Positions 11,025-24,711 of a stretch of DNA of 64,000 nucleotides are shown one piece after another. This stretch comes from Puffinus mauretanicus. Taxonomy: Eukaryota; Chordata; Aves; Procellariiformes; Procellariidae. The DNA is taken from NCBI GenBank assembly GCA_023333565.1, contig JAJKFH010000205.1, forward strand, positions 1,364,001-1,428,000. The letters are read 5' to 3'. How positions within the stretch are numbered: the stretch's first letter is position 1; every line of letters starts with the position of its first letter. The translations under genes and the position numbers were made by a program. The notes below the pieces were generated by a model that made no database searches, was not told the DNA's origin, and saw only the letters and a program-made list of their open reading frames with translations.

Positions 11025-14000
11025 TTACCCCCAGTTTCATTAAGGAGCAACCATTGACAATACTAATAAACCAAAGAACTGGCCAGTTTGCATTTAGGCG
11101 TACATGCAACCAAGGAGACACCAGTTCCAAGTCCCCCCTCCAAAACACATTGTAGGTAAATTTTAAAAGTCAATTAAGTGATTTAAGCCACTTGTAGTTA
11201 GAAGCAAAATCTGGGATTGGCAATAGTCATTGGCCAATCCCTGTTTGACTTAAAACACCTTGAATCCAAACCGGAGGGACAAGGAGTTTGAATCCAATGT
11301 TTATTCATTATCTTGTAATCATTATCTTGTAATACAAGATACATGAGAACTATTTTCAGTGGTATCAGTAATGGTGGAAGCTGGCAAACGTGTAAAAGCC
11401 AGAAACTGAAACGACATGAAATCAACCCATTTCCATCACGCAAGCCGAGAACGTGCGCTCTGCCCAAACACGGTGCAAGCGGAAAGATGTGCCCAGGGAG
11501 GTGGGGGTGGGCAGCCAGGCCTGCCAGAGCTTGGGGGCTGGGGAGGTTAAATTTTGATCAAAAAAAATTCCAGCCAGGATCCCTGCATCACCGTTTCTGA
11601 GCAAGGACAGTCAGAGCGCATTTGCGTGCACGTTTTCAGTTCTTGTTTTAGTCAAGGAGAGCAATTGCTCGCTGCGCGGGGCAGGAGGGAGGCTGCTTGT
11701 GCTATGAGAAACTCAAAAGATGCAGAATTTCTGGTCTGTGGGTATGGAAAGAGTCTGTTTCCCAACTCGCACGTCTTGAAACAGCAAGCAGCAATGCTCA
11801 GCGCATGCAACAGCCAGCGCCCCAAGAACAGACACCCCGATCCTTCTGAAAGGGATTGAGAAGAGGCTTGACCCACTGAAACCAAAGCTCTTCTGCAACA
11901 GCTGGTGTCACATTTTATAAAATACATTCTGAAGTTAAGGAAATATCTCATTTTGTTATTTAAAAAATTTAAAAAAGTATTTCCAATCAAACTTTTTTGT
12001 TTAAAGAAAGGGTTTGAAACAAAATGTTTAAGTTGAGTCCAGATTTGGGGAGGGAGCAGGCCTCATCCCAGGAAAACCTGAGATGGACCTTCAGCATTAA
12101 TTTCCAAAGAGAAAAGTTGGCATTTCAAGCTCTTACGGAAATGGAAATAATTTTCCCACTTGATTGGAATTCCAGGAAGTCAGGAAAAAAAAAAAAAGAT
12201 TATTTACTTGTTATGACAACAGAGAAAGTTGTACATTCAATATTGCTCGTGCTCCCGGATGCCATCTAGTTAGCTGCCACCCCGCATTGGCACCGCATCC
12301 AGATTGCATGAAAAAGCCAAGTTAAATGTGGCCAAATATGTGAATCTGCTTTTGGAAGACATACCAACCACCACCAACAAAATTAACAAAATCCATCATT
12401 GCCAAGAGGTCTCACACAGAGCTTCCCAAAAGAGGACGGCTTTCATTTCTACACCTATGGAGTTTAAAACTCAAGAAACGCCTTTATTATTGAACAGAAA
12501 CTTTTCATTTCTGACTCAAGTCGTTTCCCAAATACCCAGGTATACGCTCAGACTGCTGGTGATGAAAGAGATCTTTTTTTTTTTTTTTTCCCCAGAGCCC
12601 TTCAAAGGGCACAAAACCCAGGAGAAAAATCTACTCAGACAGATAAATGCACTCGATCATATACATGGACACAGGAACCCCATGTAAAAAGCTTCAGGAG
12701 ACTAATAATGTGGGTGGAAAATTGAGGCACCTCATAAAAGGTTTTTAGTAACAAGGGCACAGATCACATCAACTTAGAAAGGTTAAAGAAAGCAATTTAT
12801 AGACACTAATTAGGGCCTCTTTTTAAAGTGCCTTTGCAAATGACAAGGTTGGGTTTATTCCAGAAAGGTGCAAAGGGAGCGCAGTAGGAGCTGCCTGGGG
12901 ATGGCTCCTAAAAGGGTTCACCACGCTCGTCATTACCGCACATTTACAGGAGATTTAAGGGTCGGCATGAAGGGAAACGTGGGGGATGTATTTATATGAA
13001 TAAGCTGTGCAATACTTCCACCCTCCCCAGGGAAATCTTCTCCACGCTGGTGCAGGACCCAGCGAGCCCCAAGCCTGCACCCGCTGCTCTGCTAACAGCA
13101 ACCGTCTTGCTGGATGCCAAGTCCAAGGTCACCAAACCTGAGTTTTGGTTCACTTTCTGGCTCACCAGCCGTAAGGATCTGCATGGTTAAACTCCTGCAG
13201 AAAAGCTGTTTTATGCAACGCTCTGGCTCTGACAAAGTTTTGCTTGCAGGGTGAAGTGCCAGAAGGTGGGAGCTGAAGGACTTTGCGGCAATGCTTCCCG
13301 GAGCCACGGCCGGGGCGGCAGCGGGCGCCCGCGGGGAGGAGCTCTCATCCGAGAGCAGGAGAAACCAGGGCACCTCCAGCGCTGCGGGAAGGTGAATCGG
13401 TCCCTCGGGACCTTTATTTCTCCGTTGGTTCGCTGAAGGGAACGCAGCTCACCCCCCAGCTAACGCGAACACCTCCAGCTTCTGTCATTCAAGTGGGAGC
13501 TCCCCCTGCAAGCGGCCTGGGTGTGCAAAGGGACTTGCAGGCAGCAAATGCCACATGTCTGTACAGGCATTTACCCACCTCTTACCACTTTACCCACCTC
13601 TGGGATCTCTTTTTTCGATTTACAGAACACCAGCTCCTCTCTCCATGCTTTATAGGAGCTCAGTGATGTAGAAAGACCTGGACACGACAGTGCTGCAGCA
13701 GCCGGGGCTGCTTTCGGGGATGAGGTGCTGCTCTGGGAACGGCGGGACCAGCCTCCTCCCTACGGTTTCAGTCCAACACCTTCCAGGACGGCCTCGAAGG
13801 GCCACAGTGTTCAGCAGCCCTCACAATTTCTTTGCAATTAGTACGGTAGCTTATAAAGCATTGCTTTATTGCATGATAAAGCAACTCTCCTTGGCAGCCC
13901 GCAGACCAGCCCGGAGGTTGTACACAACACGGCCGCTCCCTGTGAGCGTTGTACGGACTGAGCGTCCTTTGCACCGTCCCCCTGCAACCAGCTCAGATCG

Positions 14001-17000
14001 TGCCTAGAGCTGGGTGAAGGCTTGAACCATATTTCCACTTAAAACGGTGATTGCGCATCATGCCCCTCCGCAGCATGCCCTTCCCAGCTCCTCCACAGGG
14101 GAGAGTGGAGCGGCTCCAGTGTGGCAACTGGGAGTGCTCTGCTCTCACCTCGGAGCTCACCCATGAACTGTCTGTAGATATTTCAGTTTTCCAAACCAAA
14201 GGTCCCGGCCAGCACACTGCAGCCCAGGCGGACTGCCGCCCTCCGGCTGGGATCGCTGCCCATCACCTACTTCTCCCCAGCGTGACTGTCCGCTCACATC
14301 TGCCACCAGCGTGCTCTCTACCCTGGTTCTGTCAGCAGGGATCCAAAGGAGCTTTTAATAGCAGCTTGTTTGTTAAACCTGGGATATTTTGACAGATCTG
14401 TTGCAGAAGATGCAAGGAACAAGCAGGCAGGAGCCGTCACCCCTTCGCAGCTCCTGCCCACGCCGGGGCTGACGCTCCGCAGGAGCCCTTGCCTTCAGCC
14501 CTGCTTCACCACCACGCTGAGGTACAGCAACTCTGCAACACGCCCGGTCACCCGCCGACTCGTCAGCTGCAGACAAACCTGGATTTTTTTACATGGGAGA
14601 AAAGCCCTCTTCTCCGAGGCTGCCACATTTGCAGAGCCAGAGAGGTCACAGGCTAGGTGGGAAGCCGGGGTGGCTCAGCCCGCTGGCCGTGCCATCGATG
14701 GCAGAAGAAATGGGGACGAGGGAAGGTGCTGCAGATACCCGTGGGTGCACGGGAGCTGAGCAAAACGAGCGCTGCTCTTTCAGTTACACCTGGGCAAGGC
14801 GCAGGCGTAGGACAGTGAAGTCAGCACGTCCAGGTCCTCGGGGCACGGGGCTGCTCCTGAAGAGCAGGGCAGGGTTTTGCACCCACCGACTCCAGGGCGC
14901 TCGACCCACCGCCTGCATCGGGAGGTTACACCGCAGCACAAGACGCCTTCCGCACAAAGAGCCAACTCGCTATCCAACCCGGCTTTCTTTTCCCCGATTT
15001 CACTGCATAGCGCCTGCTACCATTCCCTCTCCCACTTCAGGAGTGGGAATGTTAAAAATAAATACAAAAGTACAGAAAAGTAACAAAGAATGGAAACGGC
15101 ACACCCGCTCAGGGGTAGCTCAGAGGTGACGCGTGCCAGCTGCACCCCCAGCTCTCTAACCCTCCTCACGCCAACTTCTCAACTTCGTAATCATTTATAT
15201 TCCACCTCCCTCTCCACTTCCCACATGGAAACAAAAGATGATTCATACACCAAAATAATCACCCGGGACCTCCAAAAGCTCATGAATTCCCTCACTTTGG
15301 CCTAGGGCACTTGATAAGGAATTTTCCCAGTTTGGCATCTGGGTTTGACTGTCCCCTCCTCCCCTTTATACTGGTCCCACAGCACAGAGCAGGCAGACCA
15401 GGGACAGAACCTGCCCACACACTATTTTTAGGACTTAAATTAATTGACCACAAACCAAATTGAATTTAAAAACTTGAGGCATCTAAAAAATCCAGCTACA
15501 GAGGGGAAGCACTCATGGCACCGGGGATGCTGCCCTGCCCTCTCCGGCGGGTGGAGGGGTTGATTTTCCACCGAGCAGGAACGTGCCTTTATCACGTTTG
15601 GTGTAACCAGCATCGCATCGGAAAGAGCCGCCGATGGTTAAAGCCCGCTACCTGGGCTCGCCTACGGAAAGAGTTCAAGACGATTATAGTACCAAAAGAG
15701 ACTTGCAGCAATGGATTTTCCCTTACAGGAGGAAAAGAGTGAAGCTGTGAGCTGAAAGCTCAACTCCTGCACCCCCAACAGCAAAGCATCCATGTCCACA
15801 CGTGGTGCAAGACGGTCGTCCACAGGACCTCCGACATCAGTACGTTAACGCCGCTGCCTGAACGCATGCCAGCCCTGCCTGCTCGGGGCCATCAGGGTGC
15901 ACAACTACCCTCCACCAGTGCCACCTCCGCCATTTGTGCATCTCGCACAAAATAAAAAAGTATTTGTAAGGCAGACAGCGAAGGAGCTTTCCTCCTTCCA
16001 AACTGCCCAGATCCAAAGCCAGAAAATGCAGAAAGCAAAACTACAAGGTTGGGCCTTTCGCAGACCCGTTGGCCCCATCGCACCCTCCAGCCCAAGCGCT
16101 GAGCGGAGGCACCGTCGCTGCACGGCGCGGAGGATGATGAAATGCTCGTTATCCACCCCAACGCTGTGACCTGTCACTTACAGTGGGCAGCTGGGTACAA
16201 AACCCAAAGCCATACCCTGCCAAGTATCTGCCAGCACAGACAGAGGCAATACAAGTCATAAATCCGCCATCTCAGGCAATGCCAACAGACAATTTCACAG
16301 CAGGGCTCTAGTTGGCTTCACTGTTGGGGCTCTGCTAGAAGACTACAACGGCTCAGAGTGAGAAACACAGGTTCACTGGAGCAAAAAGCTGGAAGCAACT
16401 GTTAAACCTTTAAAGCAAGGAAGAAAGAAATAAAAGCCTGCAGTTTCCAGGGCATTATCACAGGTCTGCTCTCCCAGAGAGAGGCCACAAATGCACACAA
16501 AACCACAGAGGCACAGCAGGGCTTGGCAAACGCTTGTAACACACGGCCCAGGCAGGCACCACCGTCCACCACCAAAGTGCTCTGTTTCCAAACAGGTGAA
16601 AAACACGCACACGAGGACAAGTCACGGTGCACAAAAGGCCTTCTCAGAAACAGGGACATGACTTTGGGGAGATTCCTCAACAAGACAAGACGAGGTCCTT
16701 GCCTTCCACCCACATACCAGGTAAATATATACTGCTTCTTGCAAAAGAGGCTGGAAACTAGAGCAACATTCACCAGCAGAGATGCAACTCAACTGGCCAG
16801 GTTTCCTAAGCATCTCCCTTGTCTCTGCCATGCCAAGGGATCAGGAAGATCACAGCAATTTCGCTACCGAACAGAGCGGCAACCCCAAAGGCTGCTCCAG
16901 CTCTCCTCCGAGAAATGTCTTTACTTCTCTGCAGAGAGGTGAGCTCTGGCTCCCCAGAGCTTACAGGGTTTCCCCCGTGCTGTGCTGAGGTTAATGGGGA

Positions 17001-17622
17001 TTGACTTTTAGATGTATTTTTTTTTTCCTCCCTTCAGATTTTGAAGCAAAAGCAAAGCACTTTGATCCACTTTGAAATGGGGCAATTAAAACAATTTCTG
17101 AACAATCTGCAGTTCTCTTCTATAGGAAGCATTAAGCAAAGCCATGCTTTCCAGTATTTTGAATAGGAAAAAATTCATACATCCATGTAGCTCTCAATCC
17201 ATCCCCCCAAGCAGGGAAGCTAAAGAGATTTACACTGACATGTAAATCCCTGCGACAGACTTTATAAAACCACTAAAAGAAGCGCACCCAGAAGGCAAAG
17301 AAGTGTTTCACAGCTTCTGGAACTAGAAACTGTGAAAAGGAAAGAGAGAAAGCCGCCTCCCTTTCCCCAAATCTCGGTCATAACTCCTGCCCCATCCTGG
17401 CATTCGTGCGCCCACTCCCGATGTCAATCTAGGTAACGCTGGTGTCACACAGTGCTTTGAGGACCCGATGGCTATATCAGAGATGGCAACGCTCTAGAGA
17501 CCAACACCACGTCAAGGGTAGTCCAGTCCACGGATGTCAACACAGACGCCCCTGCGCACCACAGCACTACACAGACCTCGCACGTAGCCAGACAAAGAAA
17601 TTGCCAGAGACAAGTGCCGTAC

Positions 17623-17869
17623 CTTCCTCCAAGTCGTTCCTCAGAGAAGCCTCCAGCAAAGCAACGCTGGCTTCAAAAGACACTTTCTTTCGGTTAACAG
17701 CATTTCTCTTCTTTTCATGCTTCCTCTTCTTGTGTTGCATCTCCTTCTCATACTGCGCCCATTTCTTCAGCTGCTGAGCCCTCCGCTTCTGGGCTGCCCG
17801 CAGCCTCTCCAGCGTGGGCACCTTATCCAGCAGCTGCAGCTCTGTCAGGAGGTCCACGTGGGCATCCAT
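17623..17869 (-). CDS. PPP1R16B: PPP1R16B (TIMAP), first coding exon, codons 1-82
   Basis: TIMAP is a membrane-associated regulatory subunit that targets protein phosphatase 1 and is abundant in endothelium. The exon encodes residues 1-82 plus one base of codon 83. The N-terminus HVDLLTELQLL, the block LERLRAAQKRRAQQLKKWAQ (about residues 20-39) and VSFEASVALLEASLRND (63-79) agree almost residue for residue with vertebrate PPP1R16B and less well with its paralogue PPP1R16A. Residues 20-60 are charged and helical, coiled-coil-like. KVSF at 62-65 is the RVxF-type PP1 docking motif. The start at 17869 has a strong context (G at -3 and at +4). The exon ends GAGGAAG before GTACGG, a phase-1 donor, just before the ankyrin repeats. 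Those repeats and the C-terminal prenylation site lie outside the window. Confidence 0.97.
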
Positions 17870-17877
17870 CGCTTCTG
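17870..17877 (-). other. PPP1R16B: PPP1R16B 5' UTR piece and tandem CAGCAG acceptor
   Basis: Read on the minus strand, a pyrimidine tract (CACCCCCTCTCTCTC) runs into AGCAG and then AAGCG before the ATG. Two acceptors three bases apart are possible (CAG then CAG), giving 8 or 5 bases of leader in this exon. Either choice leaves the protein unchanged. The position of the first AUG so close to the junction means the rest of the leader must come from an upstream exon. Confidence 0.8.
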
Positions 17878-20800
17878 CTGAGAGAGAGGGGGTGAAGGAC
17901 GTCCCAGCGGGAAACGATGTCCCACCACAGGTCCTCTGGATCGCAGCCGCCTGCTGCTATACCAGCATCTTGAAGCTGAGCTGGGAAGGGCCCATTGCAG
18001 TGTCCGATGAGAATATGGTGGAAACCTGAAATGAGGAGGAAAGCGTGAGGGATCAAGTCTCATCATCCTGTGCAGACAAGCAACTAAGACCAGCCCGTTG
18101 GAAAACGCAACGGCAACACCTACCATCTCAAAAGGCAGCTCACTTACTTGCGCTTTAATTGCTTGGTTGTTCTCATTGGCCTTTATGATTCCACCCTTCA
18201 CCCACTCCAAACACCCAAGCAAAACCCTCTTGATTAAGCAGTAGTTTTAGTGTGCAATTCATTCCTGTCTGTAGTTCAAGGTAGCCCTCTCTTATAAGCA
18301 GAAGAAAGTCTTAACGAGCAAAGATCTTCCATAGTATTTGATATCATTCCTCCGACAACTCAGGAGAGATTCAAGTACTGAGACACATCCTTCCCTCCAG
18401 CTGGCCCCTTCCAGCGTAACCATCACCCCTTGTCACCGGTGTCCCCAACGCCGCAGCCAGGACTGCGCCGCACTGATGCACACCAGCAGCCGCCTCCCTG
18501 AAGCATTTCGGTCTGAGCAGCAAAACACAGGACAGAAGGGACCAAGACCACGGTGGCAGAGCCCAGGGCAGCCACCGACACCAGACGAGGCCATCCCAGC
18601 ACAAATAACCCAGAAGCCAGAGGCTGGAGATGCATGGGGCTACCCGTCCGGCGCCCCGAGGCCAGGCAGGTTTTCCCAGAGCTCTACCCACCACCAGCAG
18701 CATCATCTGCGCTCTTCTACTTCATCCATCGGCCCCTTCTCACCCCAGCCCTAGCTGAGGGCAGACGGGTAGAACGTGGCTCCCCGGGAGGTATTACTAA
18801 CACTTAAACCAGCTCAGCTACTTAAAAACATGGGGTTTTGTGTTCATTTCTGCCTTCCTTCAGGTTTTTTTCTTCACCACACGCTAGCTCATTCTGGTTT
18901 TGCTGTACAGGCTCCACAAGCACAGCAACGAGAGCAGCTAAATCACAGCCCCAGACTCTCGATGTGACCACGACATCAGAGACCTCTGAGCAGCGCTACC
19001 CGCAGAGCGATCAGCCGGGGGACCCTGGGCAGCCACCCAGTCATCTCTGCACAGGAGGAGGAAACATGTCCCAGATTTAAGGAGCAGTCCAACAGGGAAA
19101 GGTGCATTTGAAATAAAGCCAATGTCACGAGCAAATTGAACGAGTCCTTTCCAAATAGACCCATGCAAAGCACATCGAATGGCAAGGTGAGCGTGCCAAA
19201 TCGAGGTAAGCTGCAAATAACCACGTATGAGATGAGAGCTCTTATGGTTCAGCCAGCTTGGAAAAGCAAAAAAAAAGAAAAAAAAAAAAAGAGTTGATGG
19301 GGAAGGGAGACTGTGGAGAGCTTAAGTATTCACAAGCACCTGAGAAAGCCCCAACAGGGCAGCTGAAGCCATTCCTTGCACAACTCTCCTGCTCCAAAAA
19401 AAGACAAAGCAACAGTCTCGTAAGCAATGGATGCAAAGCATCTATGGGAAAAATAGCGGAGGAAGAGAGGTAGCTAGACCCAGGTGAGAGACATGGTGAG
19501 GGTACCAAACCTTACCCCATCCAGCCAAGCCAGGAGAAGCCACCGTTCATCCCTCTTCAGAGGGTGAAGCACCCCAATCGGGGAGGCATTACTCTGAGGA
19601 GCTGCAGGGAAATGTCCATGCCATGCAGCACATCCACCACGTCCCCGTGAATTTTGCAAGGTTGACACATCCACTCTTTCCAAACATTGCTACAGACCTT
19701 CCACAGGGGTTTGACCTTACCTATAAATATCTCGGCAGACTGACAGCGAGGCACGCCATTTCCTCCACGAGATAATTGGTTTGAGAACTGAAAACAAACA
19801 AACTCAGCCAGAGCACACAGGCAGGTCCCGGGCAGTCGCTTTTTCCAGTAAATGGCCAACAGAAGGCCAAGCGCAGCTTCAGCAGCACCTGCAAACCTGA
19901 TTTTGAGGATTTCAGGATAGACCTGAACAAAAAAAAACCCTGCTCCATCCCATAAGAACTTAAGATTGCAAAAAAATGCTTTAGTTCCACATAGGGACAA
20001 ACCCAAATCCTTGCAATGTTTTTCATAAAAGAAATACTACCTAGAAATTCAAACACTTGCCTGAGAAGGAAAATATCAACTCATGACTTAAGCATGCCAC
20101 CGGAAAGCGAGGGACGCGTGCCACGGCTCCTCCATGGCACCAGAGCCCCGCGCAGCTCTCCCTGACCCCTGCCCGCAGCCCCCGCGAGCCGGGACTCACC
20201 ACAGCCCCCAGAAACCCTGCCAACAAGAGCAGCGTAAATGCAGCCCACTCTCCAAAAAGCTTTTCTTTTGGGGCAGATACATTTTCCCAGCACAGGCACT
20301 TGGCTGGAAAGCTCTTCACCACCTCTCGTGAACTCGGCTCCGCGCAGCACGGCTCCTGCCCCTTGCAGGCATTCCTGGGAAGGTATCTTTTTTGGCGATC
20401 TCCGCTCCAGTAACACAGGCTGCAGATCTGAAGTCCCGTTTACAATACCTCGAAGGAGGGGAGATAAGGGCAGGAAATGCCTCTCGGCATACCACACGCG
20501 GCACTCCCACCCTGCTCCTTTTCCAGGCCACTTCTGCCATTGTTCGCTGAAAGATGAACAAATATTTTCCAAAACACACCTGAAGTAGAAACGAGGATCT
20601 AATCCTGCAGGTTTATTAAAGCCAAGAAACTTTATTTCAGTGTTTCCCTGTTTACCCAAAAAAAGCTGGAAGCTTTCTTGGTGGTATTAGGACTGCACCT
20701 TGGGAAGAGCAAGAGGACATTGGTTTATAAGGAGAGGACAAGCATGGCATGCTCTGCTTGCCCATGTTTCAGCTTTCCCGCATGCACCTCGTCCTCCAGC

Positions 20801-23800
20801 AGCTCCTCTGCTCTCACAACAGAACAAAAGGGAGATTTGAGTGGCCTACAGAGGGGAATGAAATGGAGAGGGGAGATCCACGAACACCAAGAGACATCTT
20901 CTGGAAGTACCAGACACCAGCGTCTCCTCAAACCAACCAGCGAATGAACCTCTAAAGGAGCAGAGTGGTCACCCTGAGAGGTCTTCCTGAAGGGGACACA
21001 GCTCAACTTCTCCCAGACCTAGGTACAAGTCTCCTAGCACCCTCCATGGACCCCAGAAAGACTTTGGCTCCATCACTCCAGCTGCCTGTTTTCCAATGAC
21101 CTAGTTTCTTCCCTGTACCAAAAAAAATGGCACATTGACTTCTCATTGCACAAACTGGTCAGTCTAACTATAGCACAGTTTCAGGCCCCAGCATTTGTTT
21201 ACCTGCAAAGCGACACAGAAGCTGGCTGTGTGGGTGTCTGTGGTTTACAAGGCATCGCATTTTGGTTTCTGTTTTATTTAAAGAAGAGAAAAAAAAAAAA
21301 GTGCTGTTCCTCGTGTTTGACCGAGCTGAGTTTCCATGAGCTCAGCAGATCTGCCTGCCGCCTTGCCGACAGCATCCTGCCAGACGCACGCGGCCCCCGG
21401 CCCCGCGGGGACAACAGGCGACTATTTCAGGGGCCAAGAGGAAGGCGAGACGCTCGCTATTGTATTGTGCTTGTGCCATCGCCATCCTCTTGGCACTGCG
21501 GCAGAGAAAGACCCGCTCCGACCGTGTCAAAGATCAGTCCCTACAAAGGGCATGCAAGTGTTGGCAAACACACACAATCGTTTTTTTTAAAGAAGTTTGC
21601 GTTTCCTGTACATTTTGACTCACCTTAGCACAAGATTCGTCTCATAAGCTCAAAAGGACTTTCAGGGCACTGGTTACTCCCTTGCAATACAAGAAGAGAC
21701 GGCGATTCTGTGAAGTGGGAGTTTACTGAGTCAGTGGTTGCAACAAGCTGCCTACCCCGTACCTCCAACCCTGCCTGGAGGGGTCCTTCATCTCCTATAC
21801 ACACACTTCTTCCCATTTCACTTTTAGAGGTTGGCACTTGCATTCCGCAAAGGAGAAAACCGAGTGCGCTTATTTTCCTGTTCCAGCACACACTCAGAGC
21901 TGCCCCCCTCGACCTTCCTACAAAGCATTCAACTTGCCGTAGTATTGCTGAGGTTGGGGCTGGATCCATTAAAACAGCCACGTGAGTGACGCTGGAGAGC
22001 CTCCTCATCTTCCCACCAGATGATGAAGGTGGAGCTAAGACCTGCAAATCCTCAGTCACATCTCCCCAAGGCACCACTTAAAGCCAGCATGACACTGAAG
22101 CAGAACACAAACACTTACAAGAGCCCTTCACTTAAGTGTCATCAATTGACTTCGGTTTTATTCCACTTAAAAAAATTAAACACAAACCATGGAAAAGCAA
22201 CCCTTGAATGGGACACCTTGAAATGAAATAGTTCAGCAACTAGAGAATTCTTCTAAGTAAGTTGTGCATCTTTCAAGCAAAGGTAAAATTCAAGACCCAG
22301 ATATGTGAGCAGCCACTTCTGAAGTCAAGGAGATCATTCTCATTCACTGGATTGCTTGTGGGGAGGCACCTGCAGGATTGGGCCCAGCCGATTAGGTGAA
22401 GCGTCTGCGTTTGCAGTGTAAAGTCAAGTCAGCGGCATGAAGAACGACAGAAATAGCCCTCTCCTCCCCACCCCAAGCTAATCTTCTCTCAGCTGGAATT
22501 GGAAACCAAGCACGAAAGCCTATAGCAGGGATCTGAGCACATAAGCAGCCTGCAGAGGAGGTGGTTGCCCGATTCATTTATTTCATTAAGAGCCAACTCC
22601 TGCACCACGGCAACGTGAGGAATTGCCAAATTTACCCCTTCTGCTTCCTACGAGGGCCAAGGCCAATCGGTGCTATCCCTGCCCCATGAAATGCTAGATG
22701 ACCAGCCCATCGCAGCCCTTTTGCTGAACCCATCCTCCGGCAACGAGCACCAATGAAGAATTCACAGGCTTCTCCTTCAGGCATCACCTTCAGGATTGTC
22801 GCTGCTTGGTGATACAAAGCTGCCGATGACGTATGTTCTGTATTGCTGTTTCTGCTGTCGGCCAGGATCTCCCCAAGGTCTGGAGGAAGCAGCAGAGCAG
22901 CTCTTCATCGCTTGCTCCCCGACGAGGGGAAGAGCTCACTGGCAGCCCAGCAGCCGTAACACCGTCCAGAGACAGCCAGAAAGCCACCGAGAGAAGGAGG
23001 TGACAGATTGAGGGACAGGCAGGAGCAGCAGGGAAAGAAAGGCATAGGAGTTCAACTGTCCCCAAGGAAAACAAAGCGGGGGACACAGAGGGGCTGCCCA
23101 AAGCGTGGATGGGCCATGGGGCTGACCATACACAAAGAGCCGAGGTCCACTCCCTCCCTCCCCGCAGCCCAGACCGGGGGTGAGGAGGGCAGCAGCGTCC
23201 CCCTCCCGCCCTCCCCAGCGGAACACGCTCCAAGTCATTTCCTAAACCGTGTCACTGCCGAGCACGTAACCGCGCCGGCTCTGCCAAGGCGCTCCCCACC
23301 CCACCGCCCTCACGCAAGCTGCTCCCTGCAGCCATCTGCAATAGCTCGGGGAAGATGGGAACCCAAACCCCTCTTCTGGCCCGCCGATGGGAACAGTGAG
23401 CCCTCTTCTGGATCAAAAGCTCTTGGGGTTTGTAGGGTTGGGGTTTTTTTTTTTTAATTAGTTCAGGGTGATTCAAGACAAGAGGGTCTTTCATGCTAAG
23501 ATGACCACAGCCTAGAACCAGGGTTTCTTTACTTATTATAACTGCTTCTCTCACCTCCTGCCTCTTGGAAAAACATTTCATTAGAGCATCGTCAACAAGG
23601 ACACTGCATCAAGCCCAACTACCCAAACCGTTATAGCCTTACGCACCTACAACAGGGGACTCTGCCACCGGGTCTTCCAAACAAAGACAGACAGAGGGTC
23701 AGAAACCAACAGCGACCACACGGCAAACTGGGAAGGGGAGTTCAAATCACAAGAGACACGCCTGCCCCTCCGAGGAATCACAGCCCCAAAACGCTTGTTT

Positions 23801-24679
23801 TCGCCTGCAATGCTACAGGACAGTCACGTCTCCTACAAAGCCCAGGGGAGGAGGAGGAGAAAAGAACGCCTGCGGTGAAGGGCTGCAGTGGTAAGCAATT
23901 CAAAACGCAGCGTTTCCAGCCTCCTGAAGGCTTTCCTTTCTTGTCTGAAACGGAAATTTTTATTTCTCTAATATGACACCCTGCCAGACAGGTTGTACCG
24001 TCTCCCTTGTCTGGATCTCTGCACAACGACTGCGGCGCAGGTGCGCGCTGACCACCATCTCCTTCGGGACGTCAGGGCTGATAGCACAGCTGAGTCAGAA
24101 ACCTGCCGCTGGTAACGCACGCACCCTGAACGCAGCCCAAGGCAGCACATTAAACCACAGCTTGACATCCACCTAAGCCAGTACTTTCAAAATAATATAC
24201 AACAAACCTTTCTCCAGAGGTCGAGAGCATCCACTGGTGAACAGATGAATACAGAACAAGGTCACTTGCCTGACTTCAGGCAGCAAACTCGCTGCAAGAG
24301 CTACACCCCCACCTCAGGATTATCATTTCTAGTCCTGTGCTCCAGCCACGAGGTACTGGTGAAACCCTGCTCGTCCCTCGGTGCTACTCCAGCAGCTCTG
24401 GCTATTGCTTCTGGTAGCAAATTCTTCTTGCACGCACCATGCGATTCTCCCCCCAGCGTGCTGCGAGCCCCTCAGCACCCGCAGATTTTAACCACACGGA
24501 GGAGTGAAAATTATGAAAATTGTTGCTGCATGATTTAATTTCACTGGTATCTTAGAAGCAAACAGCTCCTTTCCTCACTCAGGGCTTCTACAGCATTTTA
24601 AGCAGCAGATGCTCAGCGCTACCAAATGAATGGTTCCTCCTGAAGGAATGAAGGGGAAAGTGGCAGGAAACATCACTTT

Positions 24680-24711
24680 AAAAAAAAAAAAAGGAAAAAA
24701 AAAAAAAAAAA
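24680..24711. repeat. A-rich simple repeat
   Basis: A run of 13 A, then GG, then 17 A. It is not preceded by a recognisable retrotransposon body, so it is best called a simple repeat. Confidence 0.8.

Larger units (their letters stand above)
1..17622 (-). other. PPP1R16B: PPP1R16B intron 2 (partial, runs off left edge)
   Basis: This stretch lies downstream, on the minus strand, of the donor that ends the first coding exon. In PPP1R16B the next exon should encode the start of the ankyrin repeats. I looked for that sequence on the minus strand and did not find it, so the intron continues beyond position 1. It contains a CR1 LINE fragment, a short CR1 tail and one solo LTR, listed separately. 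The rest (1-3103, 3929-8829, 8912-10307, 11025-17622) holds only chance open frames with no recognisable domain. It also has poly-T and poly-A runs (for example T16 at 12574-12589), a doubled 14-base motif near 11308-11337, and AT-rich conserved-looking tracts such as 2000-2260. Confidence 0.8.

Noticed and set aside
1..17622. Further PPP1R16B exons downstream of the first coding exon
   Set aside because: I searched the minus strand for the ankyrin-repeat coding sequence that should follow codon 82 and found no matching frame; the exon must lie beyond the left edge.
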